From SURF-32 sp964648365 (GTDB lineage Bacteria > Planctomycetota > Phycisphaerae > UBA1845), in assembly GCA_964648365.1 (NCBI GenBank), contig CAZYLK010000007.1, forward strand, positions 1 to 64,000: a stretch of DNA of 64,000 nucleotides, in the 5' to 3' direction. A program made the translations under genes and the position numbers. Below the pieces are notes generated by a model. It saw only the letters and a list, made by a program, of their open reading frames with translations, searched no databases and was not told where the DNA came from. Shown in pieces: positions 28,475-36,241 of this stretch (position 1 is its first letter; every line of letters begins with the position of its first letter).

Positions 28475-29823
28475 GCCGCGCAGAAGCCGACGTACTGGTG
28501 GCGCCATTAGGGGGTCGGCAAGTCCGCGTCGGGGCGACGCCCGCGCGCGTGCGGGGCCTGATCGGCACGGGGCGTGATCTGCTGATGGTCGGTGCGCTGT
28601 CGCTGATACTGCGCCTTGTGTTCTGCTTCGCCGTTGTTCCCCTGGTCGACTTGAACCTCGGCCCACGTTCTCACGATTTCCTCAGCTCTACGGACGGATA
28701 TATCGTTCTCGCCGAAAATATCAGGAACCACGGCCGCTTCTCGTTTGCGCCGGCTGATCTACCGACGACGTACCGGGCGCCGCTCTTTCCGGCCGTCGTT
28801 GCAGCGGCCTACTGGCTTATTGACGATCTGGGAGCGGCGACCCTGCTCGTCAATTGCGTGGCCGCCGCGCTGACCAGTTGCTTTGTGTACTGTCTGGCCC
28901 ATGCCTTGTTCGGGAGGGGCGTCGCCCTCGGCAGCGGTCTGGCTGCGAGCCTCTTTCCGCTCTCAGTTTACTACAGCGCCCAGAGCTGGTCGGATACGCT
29001 GATTTCACTGACCTACGTCGCCTACGGATGCTGCATCGTGTTGCTGGCCATGCGCCGAACGACGGCGTTGGTCGTGTTGTCCGGTATCGCATTCGGCCTG
29101 GCAGCCCTCAGCAAACCCGTCATCCTGCCGATTCCGGTCTGTCTGGTTGCCTACAGCGCGTTCAAGCCGGGGTTGTTCAAACCGATGGTCCTCTCCGCCG
29201 TGGTTGGGATGTGCTGCGTTCTGCCATGGACGTATCGCAACTTCACGGTCAGTGGGGAGGTCGTGCCTGTGTGCGGCGGGCTGGGCTATAACCTGCTGGT
29301 CGGGAACTTCATGATCGAAGAGGGCTCGGACTGCAACGCGAGCTACTCCCACGGAATAGCTCGGGCGAAAGAGCGCATCTTGCGTGTGCACGACCTTGAA
29401 CCTGCACAGGCCGCTTTGAAGACGAACGGTCACTTGGACCTGTCACCGGCACTCGACCGGGTTCTTGGGCGGTCGGCGCTCGCCATGTTTGTGGAGGAGC
29501 CGACGCTCCTGATTCGGAAGATCTGTGTCAACGCGGCCCGATTCTGGTATTTCTCGTCGACGTCGAGGCGCTCGCTGGTGAACGGCGTTGTCAATGGCGG
29601 CGTGCTCTTTTTGGCCGTGTGGGGAGCGCTGCGCGCGTGGCGGGGTCCGAATCAGGCGGGGCTGGAGGCGCTCGGCGTCGTGATCTTCTCCCTGATCGGC
29701 GCCTACGTCGTCGTGATCATCCACTCATCGCGCTTCAGTCTGCCGGTCATGTTCCTGCTGTTGCCCTTGGCGTGCTTCGCCATATCTCGCACACGGGAGC
29801 CTCGCGACGCCGTTGAGGGCTGA
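28471..29823 (+). CDS. GT39/ArnT-like multi-pass membrane glycosyltransferase
   Basis: A 450-residue integral membrane protein with about ten hydrophobic helices. After the first helix comes an acidic external loop (PLVDLNLGPRSHDFLSS, TDGYIVLAENIRNHG) and TTYRAPLFPAV, the arrangement of PMT/ArnT transferases whose first loop carries the catalytic acid. It would move a sugar from a polyprenyl-phosphate donor to an acceptor on the outer face of the membrane. It is a clear paralogue of the protein at 34654-35991. Last gene of the cassette; convergent with the mannosidase-like gene. Confidence 0.8.
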   Translation: MSRAEADVLVAPLGGRQVRVGATPARVRGLIGTGRDLLMVGALSLILRLVFCFAVVPLVDLNLGPRSHDFLSSTDGYIVLAENIRNHGRFSFAPADLPTTYRAPLFPAVVAAAYWLIDDLGAATLLVNCVAAALTSCFVYCLAHALFGRGVALGSGLAASLFPLSVYYSAQSWSDTLISLTYVAYGCCIVLLAMRRTTALVVLSGIAFGLAALSKPVILPIPVCLVAYSAFKPGLFKPMVLSAVVGMCCVLPWTYRNFTVSGEVVPVCGGLGYNLLVGNFMIEEGSDCNASYSHGIARAKERILRVHDLEPAQAALKTNGHLDLSPALDRVLGRSALAMFVEEPTLLIRKICVNAARFWYFSSTSRRSLVNGVVNGGVLFLAVWGALRAWRGPNQAGLEALGVVIFSLIGAYVVVIIHSSRFSLPVMFLLLPLACFAISRTREPRDAVEG

Positions 29824-29923
29824 CGCGGCCAAATCGGGCGCCCATGCAGGTGACCGGTCCCGCGGGCGGTCGGCACCCGGCAGAGTTTGGCGGTGGTTCC
29901 GTCACGCAGTGCGGGCTGCCGCG

Positions 29924-32713
29924 TCAGGGGTTGCACACTTCAGATCGACACGACACGGGGCAGCCTTCGATGCAGACCTCGTGAGTGCCTTGCTGTCGCT
30001 TCCACCGTGCGACGGCCCGGCCGTTGGACTTTACGGCAACGGTGCGGGGGTCGCCGCCGTTGTTCGTCAACGTGACTTCGGCGCCCGGCGGCACGTCCGT
30101 GCGAACCTTGGCCTTGAGCTTCCCGCGGCCGGGCTTGCACTTCAGCTTCGAGATGACAGTTTCGCCGCTCAGCAGTCGGATCGTGCGCATCTGTTGCGGT
30201 GTGAAGTCCAGCGCGACCTCGCACGGCGAAACGTCGAGTAATCCCTCGTTCGTCTCAATGTGCGTTGTGGCCCGTCCACCGGCGACTTGGAACGCCGACA
30301 ACGCGATATCCGTCGATCGCGGAGTATCGGTCACGTTCCAGAGGCGGGCGATGATCCCTTTCTCGATCCCTTCCTCAGCAGGCTTGAACGCCCAGAGGAT
30401 CACGCCCGGATCGGCGATCGACAGGGCGGAGAATCCGTCGGCAGGCAGCCGGGCGTTCTCTCCGGAAATCGGAGCGCAGACCAGCGGGTTCTGGTGTTCG
30501 AGGCTGAATCGCATCGCCGCGACGGCGTCGTAGCCGCCCCGCGTCTGCAGCGCGAAGCGCTGAAGAAACTCACTGGCGCCGCCTTGATTCACGATGCCGT
30601 AGCGGTCAACGACCCGCCCGCCGGCAAGAGCCCGAATACGGGGCGTGGACATGTCCAGCGTGCCAGGCGTGCTGTTGCCGAGGTTCATGAAATAGCAGTC
30701 GGCGTTGGAGAGCGTGACGCCCAGCCCCCCTGCGCCGGCCATGTCAGCGAAGTGATTCAAGGTCAGCCAGTCGTAGCGGGCGTTCCGCGTCGAGTAGTCA
30801 CCGCCCTGATCGCTCGTTCGGGCACGCAGGATCGCCCCGACCTCTTCATGTCGGACAAAGGGATCCTCCAGCGCGAAACTGAACGCCCACATCTGCGTCG
30901 CGTCGAAGTTCTGCGTGATCCGATTCTCTATTGCGATGCGGCTCGAGTCCCGGAACAGCGTGATCGACGACGTGTGGGCCACGGGAGACGGCGCGGAAGC
31001 CGTCAGCGTGACCGATACGGGTCCGCTGTTGACGACGTCGATGGCGCCGCTGGATGCGCCGAGGTCGTTGATGGTGAGCCCGCCGATGCTGGCGGCGAAC
31101 TCGCGATCGCCACGGCCCTTGTCGATGAGGCTTGTGATGGCGCCGCGATCCGCAAGGGTGATCCGGTAGCGATCACTTTCAATGACGTTGCCATTCACGG
31201 CCGCTGCCGGCGGGAAGGACTGGCCGGCGCCTTCGCGAATCTCGTACGCTGCGTACCCGAGCGACGGGACAGCCTCGCACCAGAGCCTCAGTCGGCGCTG
31301 CCCATCGACGGTCACGATCTGTGATGGTACCTCCACGTCGTCCGCGACGGCGACGACGTGTACCGGCTCCGGCCCATCGTAGGAAAAATCGGCGAAGTCG
31401 GTCCGCTCCCACGCAAGCGGGTTGAAGACGAACAGCCGGTTGCCGCCGCCGCTCTCGATCAGCGCTCCAAGCGCGGCCGCGGCGTCGTCGTGGAGCCGGT
31501 TCACGTAGGCGTCAATCTCATCGGCCAGACGATTCTGCCAGGCGATACGCAAGGCGACCCAGGGATGATTGGGCGAGAAGCCGGCCATGCCGAAATCGTG
31601 CTCCCAGTAGAGCCCGAGATTCATCCACGCCTGATCGCGAGCCGTCTCTCGACCCGTCATGAAGTCCGGTTCGTGCAGGCTGACGAGTGTAGCCATCGCT
31701 TCTGCGGCACGCAGCTTCTCGACGGCGCGCTTGATGCGGGCGGACGTCTCCGCCATCGTCGCACAGTAGAGTTCCCACTCATTGCCGAAACTGACTGCGA
31801 CCTGCGGGATGTCGCCGCCGTACTCGGCCTCGAAGTCCTCGAAGAAGTCGGTCTCGTTGGAAACGATGACCTGACGGTTCTCATTGGACTTGTTCATCGC
31901 GACGGTGACAAACTCGTCGGTCAGAGTCTTCAGATCGTCCCAGCCCTTGCCGAAGCACCCGATGACGTCGTACGGGTAGCGGCTCTTGAACGTGGGATCG
32001 GAAGTGACCAGTTCGACGACCGATTCCGGGCAGCGAGCCTCCGCGTAACCGCCCATGCTCTGGTTTTCCCACGGCGGGCAATCGCGGAAGAGCATGGAGT
32101 TCCACTTGGTCAGGATGCGACTGCCATCCGGCGATGCCGCCCAGTAGATATCGTGCTCGCGATCGCCGGGGCTGCTGGTCCGCGTGTCGCAGCCGCAGAT
32201 CCCCTTCCACGCGTAGCGGGCGCCGGATCCGGCCCACAGCGCGTTGAGTCCGAAGGGCTGTGTCTGATTCTCCATCGTGTAGGCCAGTCGGAAACGCACC
32301 TCGTGCCGGCGTTCGATCTGACCCGGATAGTACATGCCTCGGAGGACAGCCTCCGCGGGCGACCCGCCCAGGCACACGCACAGGGCGTTGAGCGGCACGC
32401 CGATGTGGCCGTCCCGTACGCGCGTCATGAGGCGAGCGAACTCGTCCGGCCCCTTGTTCTTCTCGTACGTCCACATCCACAGGCTTCCGTCGCAGTTCCA
32501 GCGAGCCTGAAACTCGGGCGGATTGCCCTCGGTCGCGTCGGCCTGGTCGAGGTAATAATCGAGCGTCTCCTGGAATACCTCGCGGTAGGTATCCTCGGTA
32601 GCGGTCCAGAAGTAATCGGTGTGGTCGTCAAGGGCGATGTAGATGCGCTGCGATTGGGCGATGACGGAGTGAGCAACCGCTGCTGACAGGAGGGCGAGTG
32701 AATATCGGACCAT
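29924..32713 (-). CDS. Exported GH38-like alpha-mannosidase with Cys-containing C-terminal module
   Basis: A 929-residue protein. A signal peptide (cleavage near SVIAQSQ) directs export. The N-terminal part (IYIALDDHTDYFWTATEDTY) recalls the His/Asp-rich beginning of GH38, and the C-terminal half (ESDRYRITLADRGAITSLID; TLFRDSSRIAIENRI) matches the GH38 C-terminal beta-sandwich. I could not assign the nucleophile with certainty. The last 75 residues form a separate module (LKCKPGRGKLKAKVR...VKSNGRAVARWK...CIEGC) shared with the protein at 46854-48278. A mannan-trimming role fits manC nearby (inference). GGAAAGGAC lies upstream of the ATG. Confidence 0.75.
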   Translation of the reverse strand: MVRYSLALLSAAVAHSVIAQSQRIYIALDDHTDYFWTATEDTYREVFQETLDYYLDQADATEGNPPEFQARWNCDGSLWMWTYEKNKGPDEFARLMTRVRDGHIGVPLNALCVCLGGSPAEAVLRGMYYPGQIERRHEVRFRLAYTMENQTQPFGLNALWAGSGARYAWKGICGCDTRTSSPGDREHDIYWAASPDGSRILTKWNSMLFRDCPPWENQSMGGYAEARCPESVVELVTSDPTFKSRYPYDVIGCFGKGWDDLKTLTDEFVTVAMNKSNENRQVIVSNETDFFEDFEAEYGGDIPQVAVSFGNEWELYCATMAETSARIKRAVEKLRAAEAMATLVSLHEPDFMTGRETARDQAWMNLGLYWEHDFGMAGFSPNHPWVALRIAWQNRLADEIDAYVNRLHDDAAAALGALIESGGGNRLFVFNPLAWERTDFADFSYDGPEPVHVVAVADDVEVPSQIVTVDGQRRLRLWCEAVPSLGYAAYEIREGAGQSFPPAAAVNGNVIESDRYRITLADRGAITSLIDKGRGDREFAASIGGLTINDLGASSGAIDVVNSGPVSVTLTASAPSPVAHTSSITLFRDSSRIAIENRITQNFDATQMWAFSFALEDPFVRHEEVGAILRARTSDQGGDYSTRNARYDWLTLNHFADMAGAGGLGVTLSNADCYFMNLGNSTPGTLDMSTPRIRALAGGRVVDRYGIVNQGGASEFLQRFALQTRGGYDAVAAMRFSLEHQNPLVCAPISGENARLPADGFSALSIADPGVILWAFKPAEEGIEKGIIARLWNVTDTPRSTDIALSAFQVAGGRATTHIETNEGLLDVSPCEVALDFTPQQMRTIRLLSGETVISKLKCKPGRGKLKAKVRTDVPPGAEVTLTNNGGDPRTVAVKSNGRAVARWKRQQGTHEVCIEGCPVSCRSEVCNP

Positions 32714-33061
32714 GTGGCGTGTCCTTTCCCCGAGATTCCCCCATCTTAGCACCGGAGAGAATCACGTGCAACTACTTCACCTGTTTGAATGACAAGGTGG
32801 GGTGCGTACGCACTTCCTGCTACCTTCTGGGCATTTCCGCTCCGGCGCGCCGCGGGGCCGTGCTCAAGATGGCGCCACAGTCGCCGCCCAGCGGGATCGC
32901 GCACTTCTCGAGGTACGCTCGGTGCTACGCGGGTGACAAACAGTACCTGCATCCAACAAGATACTCAGTCTGGCTCTCGCCGGCACTATGTCCATCGAAG
33001 TCTTCTAGGGCCGAAGTGGCCCGCGCCCTGTCGCAGCCGCGGTGTGCCGGCCGCGAGGTCG
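32714..33061. other. Intergenic, lower-GC stretch
   Basis: These 348 bp hold no supportable gene. The first 60 bases carry the promoter of the mannosidase-like gene. The remainder is visibly poorer in GC than most of the window and continues the composition of the neighbouring glycosyltransferase gene. Confidence 0.5.
32743..32771 (-). promoter_or_regulatory. Promoter candidate for the mannosidase-like gene
   Basis: On the minus strand TTGCAC, 17 bases, TAAGAT. The -10 lies 30 bases before the ATG at 32713. Matches are moderate (3/6 and 4/6) but the spacing is ideal. Confidence 0.35.
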
Positions 33062-34657
33062 CTACGGTGCTGACTCCAGAGTGGCCTGAGTCGAGCGGCT
33101 TGTCGCTGACCACAGAGTCGCCGCTACGCCTGGAGCGCGGAACCGCTCAACCACGGCGGCGTGCGGCGCAAGATCCAAAACTCTATCTCGTGCCAGCGAA
33201 CTCGTCGCGGTCCAAACCCGGCCCGACGGACTGCCAGAAATGGCCGCGATCAGGTTCTGCCGATCACGTTCGTCAAGCCAGTCCTCAGGATTGGCCAGCC
33301 GCACGATCTGTCCGGATCGGGTGGCCGCAGTCCGGTATTCGAAGTGCTGCTCAGCAGCGATCGGGCGTCCGGCGCGCCAAGCATATGCGCGCAGGGGGAG
33401 GATTAGAAACTGCGGAAAGTTCTCGTACTGTTCTGATACAAAGACGTCGTCTGGGCCGACGTGGCTCGCGATTTTCGCATAGAGCGTTCGCCAGTCAGAG
33501 CTGGACCGCGCGACCGGTTGCCGCAACCAGGCGAGACTGACGAGTGTTGGCACGAGAAACAGTATCACAGACACGGCGGAGGGCATTCGCTGGAACAGCC
33601 ACAGCGTCCCCAGCGTGATGACGGGAACGAAACCAGGCGCCAGTAATACAAAGTAGCGCTTCTCCAGTGTATTGGCTCCCGTAGTCCAGCAGAGCATCAG
33701 AAGCACGAGCGCCGGTAGGGCGAAGCATATCAAGAATAGCCATTTAATTTCGGGGCGGCACCACTCGATCGGTGCCCGCCAACCGGCCGCGAGTGGGACA
33801 GCCACGAGCGCAGCGAGGCCGCTGATCGCCAGTTTCGGCGCAACGAAACGGTCAATTGCCGAGGCCGTGATTCCCAACGGCGAGAGGGCCACGAGGTCTG
33901 ACGCAAATAGGAAGAGGGGATTCTCACTCGTTGGCGTTACGTTGTGCATCCCGTCGCCGCTGATCATAAATGTGAGGCGAAAGATATAGTATGGAATCGC
34001 CAGCGCGCCGCCGGCTATCACATGTAGTAGGAGTCTGGTTCGCTCAGGATTCCTGATGGCAGTCCATAGGGCGTGAGCCAGAATTCCGGCGGGGATGACT
34101 AACCCGAAGCCGTCTACCAGGCACGACGCGGTCACCGCGGCAAGCAGGGCACACTGACGCGCGCGTGTCCCGCGTTGTAGCGCGCTGACATAGGCAAGGA
34201 GTGCGAGAACACTGCCAAACTGGGCGAGAGCATACGCGCGACCTTCCTGGGCGTAGCAGATGTTGATCGGGATGACTGCAAAAAGAAGGATGCACCAACG
34301 TCGGATGTGTTCAGCCAGTCCAGCAACCTTCATCGTCCGCGCCCAGAGGAGCAGAGCACCGACAGAGAGTAGTGCGCTCGGTAGCCGAAAAGTCCAGTCA
34401 CTGATCGTCATCAATCCGGCCATCAGTCTGGCGATGATATAGAACGTGAATGGGTGCGGATCCGCCCCGGCGATTGACAACAGGCTGGAGTCGGACACCA
34501 GGGTCATAAAGGTAAAGCCTTCGTCCTCCCACAACGGCTTCGATCCAAGATACACGAAGCGAAGTGTCAATCCGATGACGATTGCTCCTCCGACCGGTAT
34601 GGGACACCTGGGTGGGTTGGAGCTGGCTTGGAGGAGATTGGGCGCCTTGGTGTTCAT
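33062..34657 (-). CDS. GT39-like membrane glycosyltransferase (GC-poor)
   Basis: A 531-residue membrane protein with about ten helices. SKPLWEDEGFTFMTLV and DPHPFTFYIIARL near the N-terminus fit PMT/ArnT-like transferases, in which an acidic pair in the first external loop is catalytic; LEKRYFVLLAPGF is a typical late-loop motif (xKRY). A soluble C-terminal region contains WRTLYAKIASHVGPDDVF. The ATG at 34657 overlaps the upstream gene's stop (ATGA). Two sampled stretches give about 50% GC and a third 55%, well below neighbouring genes, suggesting more recent acquisition. Confidence 0.8.
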   Translation of the reverse strand: MNTKAPNLLQASSNPPRCPIPVGGAIVIGLTLRFVYLGSKPLWEDEGFTFMTLVSDSSLLSIAGADPHPFTFYIIARLMAGLMTISDWTFRLPSALLSVGALLLWARTMKVAGLAEHIRRWCILLFAVIPINICYAQEGRAYALAQFGSVLALLAYVSALQRGTRARQCALLAAVTASCLVDGFGLVIPAGILAHALWTAIRNPERTRLLLHVIAGGALAIPYYIFRLTFMISGDGMHNVTPTSENPLFLFASDLVALSPLGITASAIDRFVAPKLAISGLAALVAVPLAAGWRAPIEWCRPEIKWLFLICFALPALVLLMLCWTTGANTLEKRYFVLLAPGFVPVITLGTLWLFQRMPSAVSVILFLVPTLVSLAWLRQPVARSSSDWRTLYAKIASHVGPDDVFVSEQYENFPQFLILPLRAYAWRAGRPIAAEQHFEYRTAATRSGQIVRLANPEDWLDERDRQNLIAAISGSPSGRVWTATSSLARDRVLDLAPHAAVVERFRAPGVAATLWSATSRSTQATLESAP

Positions 34658-35991
34658 CGTTCTCCATTGGGCGCGCGACAGGCGTTGGTATTGGTTCGCC
34701 GCAGCATGTGGGCAGCGCTCCACCCCGCCATCGGTGCCAACAGCAGCATCACCGGCATACTGAACCGGCAGGAGTGGACGATGATGGCGGCGTAGGTGAA
34801 GAGGAAGAACCCGGTGACGAGGGCGACGAGCGCGCCTTCAGGGCGGGCCAGGCCACGAAAGCGCACGGCCAACACTCCGACGAACATGAGAATCCCGGCA
34901 TGGATCGCGGCGTTCATCAGCGTCTTTTTCGCCGAGGAGGAGAACGTGAAGAAGCGGTAGGCGTTGATGCCGAGTTTGCGCGCCATCAACGCCGGCTCGT
35001 TCAGTGCCATGCGCGTGGCGACGCGTCCGCAGGCCTGGTCCATCGTCGCGGTCAGGTCCAGGTGATCTCCCGTCCGAATCGCCTCCCGGCTCAGCTCAAG
35101 CCCTGCATCCTGTCGCACGCGGTCGAGCGCCATCGCTTCGCCAAAAAGGTAGCTCGTCCCCGGATCGGGGCCTTTGTCGATCATGTAGTGGCCGACGAGC
35201 ATGTTGAACCCGATTCCTCCGGATACCGGAATGAACGCGTCGGCGACGCGATAGTTGCGGATCGTCCACGGAGAGATCGCGGCGAGGCCGACGACCAGAG
35301 AGAGCAGTAGTGGCCGAAGGGCGTGCCGGGCTTTGAGCCGGACGAACACAACGAGCGCGAGCGGCAGCGGCAGCACGATGCTCTTCGTCAGCGCCGCGGC
35401 GGCAAACGCGAGTCCGGTCGTGACGCCGGAGCGGGCCGTCGGCCGGCCCACCAGCCTGACAAGGGCCAGAACGTACAGCGCCACGGTGAGGGCGAAGAAC
35501 GTGTCCGAGTAGCTGCTGGCGCAGTAGTAAATGGATAGCGGAAACAGCACGACCGGCGCGGCCACCCACAGTCGAACCGGTGGTGGAAGCACGATCATCG
35601 CAATGCGGTGTACGGCGACACAGGTAAGCGAGGATGCCAGACAGTTGATCCACATCGTCACCGCTGCAATATCGGACCAGCACCGATATCCGATCGCCAG
35701 TACCGCCGGAAACAACGGTGCGCGGTAGGTGGTCGGCGCGGCCTCCGGTGCGAACGCGAACTTCCCGTGGTTGGCAAGCGTCCGCGCGAGGTCAATGTAG
35801 CCATCCGTGAGCGCAAAAAAGTCCGGGCTTCGCGGCCCCATTGCCAGCCCGAGGCGGGGGATGATAACGAAACAGAACAGTGCGCGGACCGTCAGCGCAG
35901 AGACGAAGATAATCAGCACGTCGCGCAGCCACGGTTGTGCCGGACGGCTCGGGCAAGCTGGTGCTGTCTGCTCCGTCAGGGGTAGTTCCAC
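34654..35991 (-). CDS. GT39/ArnT-like membrane glycosyltransferase, paralogue of 28471-29823
   Basis: A 445-residue multi-pass membrane protein. It shares with the cassette's last protein the blocks MGPRSPDFF, TDGYIDLARTLANHGKF, TTYRAPLFPAV, PLSIYYCASSYSDT, SPWTIRNYRV, NMLVGHYMI and HLDLTATMDQ, in the same order, so the two arose by duplication. The GTG at 35991 is a tentative start; the longer frame runs into the divergent acyltransferase gene. It is translationally coupled (ATGA) to the GC-poor transferase downstream. Confidence 0.8.
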   Translation of the reverse strand: MELPLTEQTAPACPSRPAQPWLRDVLIIFVSALTVRALFCFVIIPRLGLAMGPRSPDFFALTDGYIDLARTLANHGKFAFAPEAAPTTYRAPLFPAVLAIGYRCWSDIAAVTMWINCLASSLTCVAVHRIAMIVLPPPVRLWVAAPVVLFPLSIYYCASSYSDTFFALTVALYVLALVRLVGRPTARSGVTTGLAFAAAALTKSIVLPLPLALVVFVRLKARHALRPLLLSLVVGLAAISPWTIRNYRVADAFIPVSGGIGFNMLVGHYMIDKGPDPGTSYLFGEAMALDRVRQDAGLELSREAIRTGDHLDLTATMDQACGRVATRMALNEPALMARKLGINAYRFFTFSSSAKKTLMNAAIHAGILMFVGVLAVRFRGLARPEGALVALVTGFFLFTYAAIIVHSCRFSMPVMLLLAPMAGWSAAHMLRRTNTNACRAPNGER

Positions 35992-36179
35992 GGGGGCAGC
36001 CGAACCTTCTCGACACAATCGGTTAACCGCGGCCGGAGCGAGCCGGAGGACTGGCCGCGTGCGGCGAGCGCCGGCCAGAAGGCTCGTCCCATAAGGCGGA
36101 CCGTCCGCCCGCCGTCCGCGCCGGCGCGGCAGATAACCCGCCGATACCCTTATCGGGCGCGTCGCCCGTGCGGCTGAAC

Positions 36180-36188
36180 TGGTATCAT
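36180..36188 (+). promoter_or_regulatory. Extended -10 element candidate for the acyltransferase gene
   Basis: TGG-TATCAT, 53 bases before the ATG at 36242, identical to the element at 22758-22766. No -35 box is evident. Confidence 0.3.
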
Positions 36189-36241
36189 CGGCCTTTTCCG
36201 ACGTGCGGGGAGCCGCCTGATTCCGCAACCGCGAGACCGCG

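Noticed and set aside
33062..33600. Insertion sequence or genomic island at the GC-poor gene
   Set aside because: No transposase, integrase, terminal repeats or tRNA target is visible; only base composition differs.
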